A stretch of DNA of 64,000 bases from Naegleria lovaniensis (Eukaryota; Heterolobosea; Eutetramitea; Acrasida; Naegleriidae), in contig NW_025407863.1 in NCBI RefSeq assembly GCF_003324165.1, forward strand, positions 328,060-392,059. The letters are read 5' to 3'. Numbering within the stretch: the stretch's first letter is position 1; the number at the start of each line of letters is the position of its first letter. The notes beneath the pieces are model-generated. The model saw only the letters and a list, made by a program, of their open reading frames with translations. It had not been told where the DNA came from and searched no databases. A program made the position numbers and the translations under genes. Positions 21,761-32,110 of this stretch are shown piece by piece.

Positions 21761-24700
21761 ATGTCAGCAAACCACCTTCAGCAGCAAAGAGTGACTTCTC
21801 CCACCTATTCGGATCCCTTGCAACGTTGTAGAGGTATCAGTTCTTCAACATCACCACAGCAAGAACAACAGAGCAGTAACAGCACAACAACTTGTTCTCC
21901 CTCCTCTTTCTACACGATTGACATACGCCCTAAACCATCCATTTCATATCCCTCGTTTTATTCACAACTCACATCATCAGTACCGCCACCACGATATTCA
22001 CTTTCATCCTCCAATAGCAATTTAAGAGGAGGAAACATTAATTTATATCATCAATTATGGCAGAATCAACCTACATCACCCACAAGTGGTGGCTCTGCTA
22101 CTTCACTCACAATCAACACTTCGAATACAAAACATCATCGGTCGATGAGAGGTGGAGTGTCTCCGAATAGTACCACTGCTACCTATTCTCCTGTGAATGG
22201 CCACCACGATTCACCAACGACACTCTTTCAACAACCACCTTCTCATCATCATTTGCAATCAAATAATGTCAACTCTGTCAACAATAATCATACAATGACG
22301 ACAACATCAACGATGACCATTCAACAACAATATGTTGAAAATACTAATAATTATTCACAAACGAGTGGTGGTGGTGTAAATTCTGGATCGTCTCCATTCT
22401 ATTGTGATACTGCAATGCCCTATGATGACGACTCGTTTCAATCGAGACTCTTGAATGCGGTTCCTCAAGGTCTCTTACCTCATTTCGAAAAGATTTATGT
22501 CCTTCCGAATCAACAACCACATCATCAACTTGCTACAGTGCCAACCACTCCGTGTGGTACTCTGCTCATTTCCACTAGTTCAGTGGTTTCTCAAGCACAT
22601 GGCACTCAGCAACTTCAAACAGCAAGTGTAGGAACAAAATCTTTCAATGAAAACGCCACTCCTCTGTCAATTTCATCTTCAACAGCTGCATCATCGTCGT
22701 CTACTACAAGTGGTCCTCGTTATCATCACCACCGTGGAGTGCTACCACCATCAACGTCAAGCTCATCAGTCCCTCTCAATTCCTTGATTCCAACATCGGA
22801 ATTGAGCTCAACAATAAGCAACTCCATGATCAACAATGGGAGTACAGATCTGGACAATGCAATTAATGGAGTTCAGTTGACAAGTTTTGGAAGTCGGAGT
22901 AGTGAGGAAGATTTATGTTCTCTCACATCCCCCACTGATAATAATTCTTCAGTAGTGACAGGTCTCTCTTTGTATGGTCACACCATGCAATCATCAGCAT
23001 CAGCGCTTGAGCAATTAGCAATGAAAAATTCATCATCGAATCAATCATTAGGAGGAGTATTCACAACAAATGATTCCGATCATGACGCAACTTTTTCAGT
23101 GCTAAATCCTCAAAATTTACGTGCCATTGGTGACACATCATCTTCTCAAGACAATTCACCTTTCACCAATAACAATTCAAATAACCATTGCAAATCAAAT
23201 GTAAATAACACAATCGGAAACGTGAATGCAACAACTAGCTCAAGTAACAATACCATGTTTTGTCATGTTTGGGATGTAAATGAAAATTTATTGTATCGAA
23301 AAGTGACACCTCCATTCCTTGCTGTCTCTGGAAATCAGTCACGAGTGGGAAGCATGTTGAATTTATCTGGATCTTTGGATTTGAACATGGAAAACAATAG
23401 CAATTTTTCGTCATTTAGCTACAACACCATTCACTCCTCAGACTCAAAATTGACATCACCACCAAATCAAGGCCTTTATATTATTGCTGGAATGAATATT
23501 CCTCAAAAATCTGCTTACAACTCGGATATTTTGAAACATGTGTCTGCAATTAGAGACTTGGAGGATGAAAGATCTTTGGAAGCAATTAATTCAGATTCTA
23601 GCCCTGTTCCACAGAGTTTTATGGAAATGTCATCGTCCCATGCTCGATCGAGAAATGGTTCTATTGGAAAAACACTCAAAGGTTTGATGGGATTGAAAAA
23701 AAAGAAATCTGAAAGTGATCTTCTCTCCTCCTCTGAACTCAACAAAAGCTCAGAAAATTTGAAACAAAATCTAAAGCTGGACATCCCAAAAGTAGACAAG
23801 CAAGAGCGAAGGTTAAAAACGCTCTCTATGAGAATTACAGGGCTTTGGAAAAATAATCAGAGCCAAAACGATCTCACCGCTAATAATGACCATAATTCTG
23901 GTTTTACAGCATCAGACTCTAGTGGTAACAGCGCTAATTTAAGTATGACAACAACCGATGTTAAAGCAACAGATCTCTATGATGAAATTGATATCAACAC
24001 AGAGGAAAGAAAACTCGAAGATGTCACAAAGGAGCATTTGAACGAGCAGTTGGTCACATTTATCAATGAGTTGACATATTCAGTGAATGGTAGCAAAAGA
24101 CTATCGGCAAAGTTTGGTAATGCAATTTTGAACAGTGCTCCAACTGTTGCTGACATGTCGATTAAGAATGAAATTTTGGAAGAGCGTTTGCTAATGCTTC
24201 TCAAACCATTCTACGAATACAAACCAATGGACTTGGTTCTATGTCATAGAACTTTACATGCTCTTGAATATCCAACAAAAAACAGAATTAGCATTAATCT
24301 AGGTTTTTCTGACTTCTCCCTTATTGGGGACGCCTCAAAGAAGGAACTTTTTACTTTTTCTGTTGCCCTTTATGACTGCAAAAGTGAGAAGAAGATCACT
24401 GAAGATTGGTACTTTAACTTTTTATCTGAATTGCAATTGCAAACATTGCCAACTAGTGCTCAGGACATCCTAAGAATGATGCCAAGCGTCACAAAAGAAA
24501 AAGTATTTAGCATTAGTTATCCACATGATCAAATATATTGCGTAGTTATTGTTCGTAGACTTGCTCCTCACACCACGGTTCAAGAAGCTGCAGAAGAGAT
24601 GGGAAGCATTTCACAAAAGAAACCACAACCAGAATTGGAAGAATCACGCAAGGCTCTATATCACTTTGAACAATCTTTCCTCTTGGGCTATTGTAAAATT

Positions 24701-27700
24701 TTCAGTTCAAAACGACCTCATGGCCACGTCAATGTATCAAGCTCATCGAGCGTTCTAGATTTTGGAGATGATCCAAAAGTAGACTTGGCATTCTCTTCCA
24801 CTATTATTGAAAAGTTTTATCCTATTATTGTGGACAGCAATATCGAAAATTTCAATATCGTTACATTGTTAAAGCATTTAGATACTCAGACAGCAACACA
24901 TTCCAGCATGCAAGCATACCATATTAGAGGAAAAATGGCTGTGGAATGTAAAATTATGCGCGATTGGAAATCTCAATCATTTTCAAGGACGAGTGTGACT
25001 CGACCAAGTTTTGTTGAGGAACCCGAGAATCCAATTTCTTTGGATGATTTGGATGTGGACCAATTACGAGTGGAATCGCCTTATGCAAGAAGAAGATTTG
25101 TTAGAAATACCTTTGTTGAGGAAGATATTGAGGATGTTGTAGAAGAGATTCCATGGATGAAATCTAGATATCCACATCTTTCGTTTAAGAACATACTATT
25201 TCTGAATTTAAAGCTTGCAAGATTGTCAGGATTGAAACATTGCAAAAATGTACTTATTGAGGTGTCAGTAAGAGATAGTGATCAATCCACACCAACCCCT
25301 GACGACTACATCTTGAATGCAAATACCAGTACAAAGATGCTGAAGCGATTTATAGGAAAGTTTAGTAACAAGTTGCAAAGATATCAATTTTCAAGTCTTT
25401 CTTGCAATACCAAAAAGAATGTACATTTCGTTGACGAAATTAAGATTGACTTACTCGGTTTAACTCCAGAGAATATTCATAACGGGCATCATTTACTTTT
25501 CACATTTTACAACATTGACACAGTGGACTTGAAGAAAAAAGGACAGAAAATTTTAGAAATCGACCTACGAAGTGGCCACTTTGGTCAAGGTGTTCATAGA
25601 AATATTGTTGGATATAGCTTTTTGGCTCTCTATACAAAGAATAGTGTCTATGAAGCAGATAAGGAACTCTATGGGGATATTTTATCTGGATACATGCCGC
25701 TTCGACAATCGGTATCGAATGAGACGATTCCAATTTATTCAAAACTTCCTCCTGGATACATGTCCATTAGTGAAAAGGATTTGGATTCTCTTAAAGTGAG
25801 CGAAAAATCCAAGCTGAGAATTGATGCAAACTTGGTTACCACATTACAACCACCCGATGAACGATTGCAATTATTTTTCGCTGCCTATGACGCATTTACA
25901 AAAAGTACCTCTTTGCAAAAGTCTTCGATATTGGAGTATATTGTTTATCATTTACTTTTGAAATTCCATATGACTGACTTTAGTAGCAGCATGCCGTTCA
26001 TGTATCTGTTGTTTGACATTTTACTAGAATTACTGAATTACTCATCCTCTGAACAATTCACTAAGGAAATTAACATGAAAAAGCTTCAAATGGATCTTCA
26101 AACCAAGTTATTCGAGGCACTATTATTGAGCTTGAGCAAATTCCATGAATTTTGTGGCAACAGCACTCGAGGTAATCGTTTCTTCTCGAGTTTTATCAAA
26201 TTCATTTTTAGTTTTGAGTCCTTACATTGTGAGTTGATGAGAGTATTTATCCAATATTTGACGTCTAACAGAGAAGCCAACGAGGAAAAGTCATCCGAAT
26301 CTTGTAGATATTCTTGGTTTGTGTTTGACATGGTGATCAAATCTCTCTTAATTGCCCAATCCAAGAGTATTTCAAATTATTTAGAGAGTGACTTGTTGGT
26401 CCTTACAAAAAATCTCATACAGGAGCTGTTCATGTGCATGGAAAAGTTGCTACAATCGAACAATAACAGCAATCACAACCTTGCTATTTATTGTAATAGA
26501 AACATCTCTCTATTTATCAGAGATCTATTACCAACGATTGGATATGAATCTGTGAAAGGAATATTTGAATTTTATTGCAGAAAAGTCACAACCGGCTTGT
26601 CCAAAGAAATCAGTATGAGACTTCTCAGCGAATCTCTCGCAATTATATCAGATTACCACGAAATGTGGGAACTTTCCACTACGAATATCTTCATTACCAA
26701 GATTATTTCATTATTTTTCGAGGCGATCGAGATGAAGAATGAAAAGATCATGTACAAGATTGGAAAATATTTGTTGGACATATTTTTGAAATTGGATTTC
26801 GATGAGAGATATCAACCAAGAGAGCAACGCGAACGAATCACATCTATCATTTTCACAAGTCTCGTTGATACCTTCTTCAATAAGGGAGAAGAATTGTTGC
26901 TTAAACTCAAACAATTCAATGAGATTAATGTCATTTTGAGCACTCTTTTATTATGGACCATGAGAAATTACAATAGAGATTCGCTCATTCGTTGGTGGAG
27001 AGAAAAAACATTGCACTGTTCTAACGAATTGAATGATTTGAGTATTGTTTTTTACATGCTCAAGTTTATGAAGAGTATTGTATTCGCTTTCAGAGGACTT
27101 ACAAAAGAACATGAGCAACAATCAAAGAAGATTGATTTTGTGAGTAAGGCCTATCAAGTGGTAGTCTATATTTTGAACGCCCTTTTTATTGGCAAGGATG
27201 GATGCATGATGACCTTTTTAATCTCTGTATTTAATGGATTGTCTGACACAGCAGCCGACGAGGATTATGTCGATTCATTGCTCTACAAGCTTATTCAAGT
27301 CATTCGCCACATTACCATCCATTCATTGCTGAGACATGATGGTAACACTTGCTTTTTGGTTGTAAAATCATTAATCACAGACTTGGTCACTCACTGTAAG
27401 AAGCTCATTAGTGTACATGAAATTGAGAATGCTCGAGATTTATCCATGAAATTTTTGAAGAAGGAAAGCAAATTTAGAATACTCATTGCTCTCTTGATTT
27501 TCATGGAAAAGTCACACAGTCTACTCATTTTCTGTCCAGATGCCAATGATTTAGATCATGATCCTGATGTTTTCAGAGCTCACTGTCTCAACTGTACGGA
27601 AATACTTTTGACTGAATATACCAATGGTGATGATTCACAGACAAATGTATCTCACGAAGCTGCGGAAGATGAATATATTGTGGATTCTGAATTGTGTTGT

Positions 27701-29050
27701 CTGAAAGCAGCTACTTTGCAAGCATCCATTAACAAAATTCTTGGATATAATCCTATCAATGACAAGGAACATACTGAACAATTTTCTCAAATGTTCTACT
27801 TGACCTATAACTTATTCAGTACTCCAGAGAAAATTATTGACATTTTAATTGCCAAGTACAGACACTTGAATCAGGACAAGCAAGATAAGAATGACTTGCT
27901 ATTTGCAAAAATTAATCTTGAAAGAACTGCAGCACGATTAATCAAGGACGGTTTCTATGCATTCAATAATTTAAGTATTGCAAAAAGTATTAATTTTATG
28001 AAAGAAATTGAACACATGTCGTCAAGCAGCACTTCGAGTATTGCCAAAATTCAAAACGCTCTCGTTCTGAATATGCTTTCCATTCAGGCCTCGTCCGGAA
28101 CTCGATGTGGAATTACCAGTCCAGGGCGTGACTCTTCAGCATCCGCAGAAGACAAAACTCTAAGAATTCCCAAAGGATTAACTCTGCAACAAGTTTCCAC
28201 ACCAGAAATTCCCATGTCCAAATGGAATCACGACAAGGACTTATATGTTCGATTGGGAATTTCAAATCCTTTCAAAATTCAATTCGACATCTTCTCTTGG
28301 CCTTCTGCCGAATTAGCTCATCAATTGACCTTGTTGGAAGCAAAATTCTTTTTGAAAATTAAGCCCTATGAATTTTATTATATTGAAAGCAAAGATAAGG
28401 AAATTCGAGAAAAGTACAGTAGTAACATTTTGTTCATGCAAGAACATTTCAAAACAGTACAACATTGGGCCAGCGAGACTGTTCTCATTCAACCCAATGA
28501 GAGAGATCGCAAGAAGGTCTTTACCAAAATTCTTTGCATTGCTCAGTCATGTTTCCAAGCAGGTAATTATTTTGGATTCATGTCCATATTGGGAGGTTTG
28601 AGAAGTTCTTCTGTTTTTAGACTCAAAGATCTCTATGAAGACAATAAGGAAGTACACAAACTGTTCCTCGAATTGGAAGAGAGTCAGAAAAAAGTCATCA
28701 ATGCAAAAGAAGTGAATCAACTGTATGACCATCTCTCTGAAAAACAGCAACCTTGCATTCCTTATTTAGGAAGTTTTCAAAGTCAAGTATTTTTCACAAA
28801 AGAAGGAAACAAACCTCTTCTCGAACATGCCAAACACAAAGAGGTCATTAATTACCGAATGATGAGAATTTTAATGAAAACATTGGGAAGAGTTTCAGAA
28901 TTGCAACAATTATGTCTTAATTATGATTTTCAAGAATTACCTTATTTGCAATTTGTATTTACTGAAGAATTGCAACGATTATTGAAAACAAAAACAGATG
29001 ATGAATTATGGGAACTTTCAACAAAGATCAAACCATCCAACAGACAATAA
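21761..29050 (+). CDS. Giant DOCK-like protein (DHR-1/C2) ending in REM + RasGEF (CDC25) instead of DHR-2
   Basis: A 7.3-kb single exon encodes 2,429 residues. Residues 1-700 are Ser/Thr/Asn/Gln rich and disordered. About 840-960 resembles the DOCK N-terminal region (SVALYDCKSEKKITEDWYF, KVFSISYPHDQIYCVVIV). A DHR-1/C2-like domain lies near 1140-1335 (FKNILFLNLKLARLSG, VHFVDEIKIDLLG, HHLLFTFYNID); DHR-1 binds phosphoinositides. A long helical region follows. Near 1995-2030 is a REM/RasGEF-N segment (FSQMFYLTYNLFSTPEKI), and 2175-2400 is a CDC25-type RasGEF (FDIFSWPSAELAHQLTLLE, NYFGFMSILGGL, CIPYLGSFQSQVFF). I see no DHR-2 RacGEF domain. The protein is predicted to be a membrane-recruited activator of Ras-family GTPases. 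Confidence 0.85.
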   Translation: MSANHLQQQRVTSPTYSDPLQRCRGISSSTSPQQEQQSSNSTTTCSPSSFYTIDIRPKPSISYPSFYSQLTSSVPPPRYSLSSSNSNLRGGNINLYHQLWQNQPTSPTSGGSATSLTINTSNTKHHRSMRGGVSPNSTTATYSPVNGHHDSPTTLFQQPPSHHHLQSNNVNSVNNNHTMTTTSTMTIQQQYVENTNNYSQTSGGGVNSGSSPFYCDTAMPYDDDSFQSRLLNAVPQGLLPHFEKIYVLPNQQPHHQLATVPTTPCGTLLISTSSVVSQAHGTQQLQTASVGTKSFNENATPLSISSSTAASSSSTTSGPRYHHHRGVLPPSTSSSSVPLNSLIPTSELSSTISNSMINNGSTDLDNAINGVQLTSFGSRSSEEDLCSLTSPTDNNSSVVTGLSLYGHTMQSSASALEQLAMKNSSSNQSLGGVFTTNDSDHDATFSVLNPQNLRAIGDTSSSQDNSPFTNNNSNNHCKSNVNNTIGNVNATTSSSNNTMFCHVWDVNENLLYRKVTPPFLAVSGNQSRVGSMLNLSGSLDLNMENNSNFSSFSYNTIHSSDSKLTSPPNQGLYIIAGMNIPQKSAYNSDILKHVSAIRDLEDERSLEAINSDSSPVPQSFMEMSSSHARSRNGSIGKTLKGLMGLKKKKSESDLLSSSELNKSSENLKQNLKLDIPKVDKQERRLKTLSMRITGLWKNNQSQNDLTANNDHNSGFTASDSSGNSANLSMTTTDVKATDLYDEIDINTEERKLEDVTKEHLNEQLVTFINELTYSVNGSKRLSAKFGNAILNSAPTVADMSIKNEILEERLLMLLKPFYEYKPMDLVLCHRTLHALEYPTKNRISINLGFSDFSLIGDASKKELFTFSVALYDCKSEKKITEDWYFNFLSELQLQTLPTSAQDILRMMPSVTKEKVFSISYPHDQIYCVVIVRRLAPHTTVQEAAEEMGSISQKKPQPELEESRKALYHFEQSFLLGYCKIFSSKRPHGHVNVSSSSSVLDFGDDPKVDLAFSSTIIEKFYPIIVDSNIENFNIVTLLKHLDTQTATHSSMQAYHIRGKMAVECKIMRDWKSQSFSRTSVTRPSFVEEPENPISLDDLDVDQLRVESPYARRRFVRNTFVEEDIEDVVEEIPWMKSRYPHLSFKNILFLNLKLARLSGLKHCKNVLIEVSVRDSDQSTPTPDDYILNANTSTKMLKRFIGKFSNKLQRYQFSSLSCNTKKNVHFVDEIKIDLLGLTPENIHNGHHLLFTFYNIDTVDLKKKGQKILEIDLRSGHFGQGVHRNIVGYSFLALYTKNSVYEADKELYGDILSGYMPLRQSVSNETIPIYSKLPPGYMSISEKDLDSLKVSEKSKLRIDANLVTTLQPPDERLQLFFAAYDAFTKSTSLQKSSILEYIVYHLLLKFHMTDFSSSMPFMYLLFDILLELLNYSSSEQFTKEINMKKLQMDLQTKLFEALLLSLSKFHEFCGNSTRGNRFFSSFIKFIFSFESLHCELMRVFIQYLTSNREANEEKSSESCRYSWFVFDMVIKSLLIAQSKSISNYLESDLLVLTKNLIQELFMCMEKLLQSNNNSNHNLAIYCNRNISLFIRDLLPTIGYESVKGIFEFYCRKVTTGLSKEISMRLLSESLAIISDYHEMWELSTTNIFITKIISLFFEAIEMKNEKIMYKIGKYLLDIFLKLDFDERYQPREQRERITSIIFTSLVDTFFNKGEELLLKLKQFNEINVILSTLLLWTMRNYNRDSLIRWWREKTLHCSNELNDLSIVFYMLKFMKSIVFAFRGLTKEHEQQSKKIDFVSKAYQVVVYILNALFIGKDGCMMTFLISVFNGLSDTAADEDYVDSLLYKLIQVIRHITIHSLLRHDGNTCFLVVKSLITDLVTHCKKLISVHEIENARDLSMKFLKKESKFRILIALLIFMEKSHSLLIFCPDANDLDHDPDVFRAHCLNCTEILLTEYTNGDDSQTNVSHEAAEDEYIVDSELCCLKAATLQASINKILGYNPINDKEHTEQFSQMFYLTYNLFSTPEKIIDILIAKYRHLNQDKQDKNDLLFAKINLERTAARLIKDGFYAFNNLSIAKSINFMKEIEHMSSSSTSSIAKIQNALVLNMLSIQASSGTRCGITSPGRDSSASAEDKTLRIPKGLTLQQVSTPEIPMSKWNHDKDLYVRLGISNPFKIQFDIFSWPSAELAHQLTLLEAKFFLKIKPYEFYYIESKDKEIREKYSSNILFMQEHFKTVQHWASETVLIQPNERDRKKVFTKILCIAQSCFQAGNYFGFMSILGGLRSSSVFRLKDLYEDNKEVHKLFLELEESQKKVINAKEVNQLYDHLSEKQQPCIPYLGSFQSQVFFTKEGNKPLLEHAKHKEVINYRMMRILMKTLGRVSELQQLCLNYDFQELPYLQFVFTEELQRLLKTKTDDELWELSTKIKPSNRQ

Positions 29051-29223
29051 TTCGTGTGTGGTTCCATTGCGCATGTCATTGTCCATTTGACTCCAAGATC
29101 AGCAATCCAAAATCATTTCTATCGTAACAGACTCGTGTATGACTGCAATACTGAAAATAAAAATGAACTTGCATGCATTTTCAAAAGTGATTCAAGTGTT
29201 TCAGAAATCGTTTCAAAAAAAAA

Positions 29224-29844
29224 ATGTCTGTTCAACCAGGATATGGTTATTCATTCTTGGTCATGCCTTCCGAGGCCTTTTCGAAATTTCAAGAAATGTT
29301 TGATGCTTTTAATGATGATTGGAAATTGGATAATCATGGAAAGGAATTTAAAAAGTCGTCATTGAATAATAATGACAGTACGGATCGACCACGACAGAAT
29401 TTTCATTCCACATTTGTTGGAAAAATTCCGAATAGCAAGAAAGAGGAAGCGATTAAAGCCTTGCAGGAATTGGTCACAAATGGAGCAGATGGCAAGAAAT
29501 TGTATCCATTCAAAGCAACCATTGAACATTTTATGATTTCTCCTGTTGAGAGAATTAAAAACAAAAAGGTGTATTGTTTATTTGCCGCTTTGAAAATTGA
29601 AACATTGAGGCAAGATCAAATGTCATTTGTACATGCTAGAAGAAAATGTGCAGAAATTACTGGTGGAAAAATTGTTTATAATGAGAACGAAGCTCATGTA
29701 TCATTGATTTATACTGATGAGACTCATGTAGAGGAATTAAAACAAATCGTTGATCGGTTTAACGACAAATTTGAATTCGAAATTGATGAAGTGGCGATTA
29801 AATTCCATGAAGATACAGTCAAAATTCCATTTATCAAGGAGTAG
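29224..29844 (+). CDS. 2H phosphoesterase superfamily protein
   Basis: The start follows an eight-A run, giving 206 residues. Two H-x-[ST] motifs typical of the 2H fold are present: FHSTFVG (His61) and AHVSLIY (His158), about 97 residues apart, the usual spacing. 2H proteins cleave cyclic or 2'-5' phosphodiesters (tRNA-ligase CPDase, 2'-5' RNA ligase-like and related enzymes). No fused domain is present. The substrate is unknown. Only 89 bp separate its stop from that of the convergent calpain gene. Confidence 0.7.
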   Translation: MSVQPGYGYSFLVMPSEAFSKFQEMFDAFNDDWKLDNHGKEFKKSSLNNNDSTDRPRQNFHSTFVGKIPNSKKEEAIKALQELVTNGADGKKLYPFKATIEHFMISPVERIKNKKVYCLFAALKIETLRQDQMSFVHARRKCAEITGGKIVYNENEAHVSLIYTDETHVEELKQIVDRFNDKFEFEIDEVAIKFHEDTVKIPFIKE

Positions 29845-29933
29845 GAAATGAATTTTAAAGATTATCGAAATTTTCGTGTATTAATTAAATTTTTATGATT
29901 AATTTACAGTTGTTCCCATAATTTACAACGCGC

Positions 29934-31643
29934 TTATTCATGCTCATTCCACCAGATGACACAATAATTCTTGATAAAATCGTCATAGGTCATCCAAAAA
30001 CATCCATCATCTTTCGCTTCATGATTCAATTCTTTTGAGAGTTGAGGATATTTCTGCCATTCCTTAGAATTGTCACCAAAACTTCCTCCCCATTCTGTGT
30101 TGGCCCATGTATTTCGTATTTTTATCAAATTCAGATTGTGTTGAGAAAATTTCCTATACTCGAGAATACTGTATCCATGATAATGCACAATTCCCAACGA
30201 GTCTACTGCACCATCCCCTCCATTCACAGCCTTACTTGTACAAACTGGCACGCTCTTTTCACTGTCCAGTAATCGTTCAATTAGAGGCCAAAACTTATTT
30301 TCGTTCATTAACCTTCTACCCTCTGAATTTTCTCCAGAAAACCATTCGAAATGTTTTGCCTTACCGCCCAATAAGGCTACCAACACATGAGCTGGATTAA
30401 AGGAATGTTTTGAAGGCGCAAGATCTATATATCCACCAACCATTTTTGCAAAAGCTTTTTCAATGAGGGGTATCCATAACTCTCCTTTCGCTGCGTATGA
30501 CTTGGCATACACAAAGTCACTATGCATTGGACAGTAATCATCGAGAAGAACGGTATATTTCTTTCCTGGTTCTTCAGAGTGGAACGTGACAGCATACAGA
30601 CCTAGGCTTGGATCCACTGATTCACACAAGCAAAAGACGTTTTGAATTTCCTTGGGACGGATGGCAGCTCCAGATAAGGATTGAATGAGCCAACAATTTC
30701 CAACACTGCCTTGTCTTGGTGCTGTGGCTGAAAATCCCTTTTTCACTATTGCCACATCTCCATGAAAGAAATCGTAGGCTCGCACCCAGTCGGATTGAGG
30801 AGGAAAATCTTCATCGACGAATCGTTTACCTTCCATTCGAAGATGAGATGCAAGGCCTTGAACGAGAGAAATGCTTGCAGGATATGAAAATCCCATATTT
30901 CTATGTGCTGTTCTCTCCGATATTTGTGCAGCAATGATTTGGTGACAGCTTGTCTCAGTCGGTTCTTCTAAGGTATGTGCACAGATGGAAATGGTGTCAT
31001 CTTCCAGTACCACGAGTGGCCTACTTTGTGATACAATCACCACTTTTTCATAGGACCGATCTGAAGATTTGAAAACAAAGGCATGATTGACACCACTCAA
31101 AGATGAAAAAGTACCATTCGGTTGCACTTGGCCATACGGTAATAATTTTCCTTCAAAATCAACCCAGTATGCGTCCAGGGTGTGTTGTGTCGTATTCTTT
31201 ACCGAAATTGGAGCTTGACTGAATCCACTCAATGATTTCAATCCAGTACTGTATCCAGGAAAATCATCTTTCTTTGAAAATTCATAGCAGACCTTAACGA
31301 AATTCTTGTCCAAAGGAGGAGGCACCGGAGTGGAAGGAACAAGCGATGGGTTATGAACCTGACCCGATTTCAACACACAACCATTCTCTAACGAAGAGTC
31401 CAATACAAAGAGTCCTACAATTTTCTCAGGCTGTTCCAAACTTCTCATCAAAAAGCAATGAGTCAAAAAGCTCTGTTGCCCGACCATATCTTTGGGAAAT
31501 ATGGTAGCGACCTCTATTTCCTTGCCTTCATAATTGATCCAGTACAGTTTGATGGTTTCCGAGGAGGAGTCATTTTGAAAATACACGACCAGTTTCTCAT
31601 CTCCCGCTATGGATCGTAAATTCGAGGGTTTGAAAATATCCAT
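29934..31643 (-). CDS. Calpain-type cysteine protease with two N-terminal VHL-beta-like domains
   Basis: A single exon encodes 569 residues. The calpain protease core (about 290-565) has the full triad: Cys317 in GSVGNCWLIQSL, His489 in HYHGYSILE and Asn511 in IRNTWANTEW, so it should be an active Cys protease. The N-terminus carries two related modules: one near 10-110 (IKLYWINYEGKE, LTHCFLMRS) and one near 150-230 (LDAYWVDFEGKLLPYG, GVNHAFVFKS). Their YWhxaaGK...H-F pattern resembles the beta domain of VHL. No C2-like calpain domain or EF-hands follow the core. VHL-beta modules may bind protein ligands; this is an inference from motif likeness. Confidence 0.85.
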   Translation of the reverse strand: MDIFKPSNLRSIAGDEKLVVYFQNDSSSETIKLYWINYEGKEIEVATIFPKDMVGQQSFLTHCFLMRSLEQPEKIVGLFVLDSSLENGCVLKSGQVHNPSLVPSTPVPPPLDKNFVKVCYEFSKKDDFPGYSTGLKSLSGFSQAPISVKNTTQHTLDAYWVDFEGKLLPYGQVQPNGTFSSLSGVNHAFVFKSSDRSYEKVVIVSQSRPLVVLEDDTISICAHTLEEPTETSCHQIIAAQISERTAHRNMGFSYPASISLVQGLASHLRMEGKRFVDEDFPPQSDWVRAYDFFHGDVAIVKKGFSATAPRQGSVGNCWLIQSLSGAAIRPKEIQNVFCLCESVDPSLGLYAVTFHSEEPGKKYTVLLDDYCPMHSDFVYAKSYAAKGELWIPLIEKAFAKMVGGYIDLAPSKHSFNPAHVLVALLGGKAKHFEWFSGENSEGRRLMNENKFWPLIERLLDSEKSVPVCTSKAVNGGDGAVDSLGIVHYHGYSILEYRKFSQHNLNLIKIRNTWANTEWGGSFGDNSKEWQKYPQLSKELNHEAKDDGCFWMTYDDFIKNYCVIWWNEHE

Positions 31644-31810
31644 GAATGCTGATTCAGCAATGAATAATTTTTTTTTGGAGCTATTGAATCTTTACTAGTA
31701 TTTGAAGTTATTAAATATTTACAAAACCAATGGTTGAACATGAGATTATAGAAAATGAACTTGTGATGGTGATCGACTCCTTTGAAAAGGTTGAAATAAG
31801 GTTAAAAAAA

Positions 31811-32110
31811 TTAAATCAATATAACAACGGCAGCAACGGTTCCAACCGCAACTGCACCTGTAAGGACTGCTGCTCCCACAGGTCCTGTTACGATTCCTGC
31901 TGCACCAACCATACTTGCGTGTTGAAGAAGAGAAACAGTGGAGCCTGCTGCAACTCCTCCTCCGTTGGCAATTGCAGCGGAAGACATCCAACTGGCAGCC
32001 CAGGAACCAGCAGCGATTCCTGTTTTGGTAAAACCAACAACTTAACTGGCCATGATGGTGGAAACGGAGGCTCCAACGAACGCAGAAGCACTTGCGAGGA
32101 GAGGAATCAT
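31811..32110 (-). pseudogene. ISG12/IFI27 (IFI6/27)-like small membrane protein, interrupted by an in-frame TAA
   Basis: Reading the minus strand from ATG at 32110 gives a 99-codon frame to TAA at 31811-31813, broken only by TAA at codon 23 (32042-32044). After it the frame encodes the hallmark of this family: GFTKTGIAAGSWAAS, then SSAAIANGGGVAAGS and Gly/Ala/Val-rich helices ending VAAVVILI. Before the stop is a hydrophobic Ala/Ser/Val segment that fits the family's first helix. IFI27-like proteins are small hydrophobic organelle-membrane proteins found across eukaryotes. No plausible intron removes the stop without deleting conserved residues. It is either a recent pseudogene or a base error. 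Confidence 0.6.
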
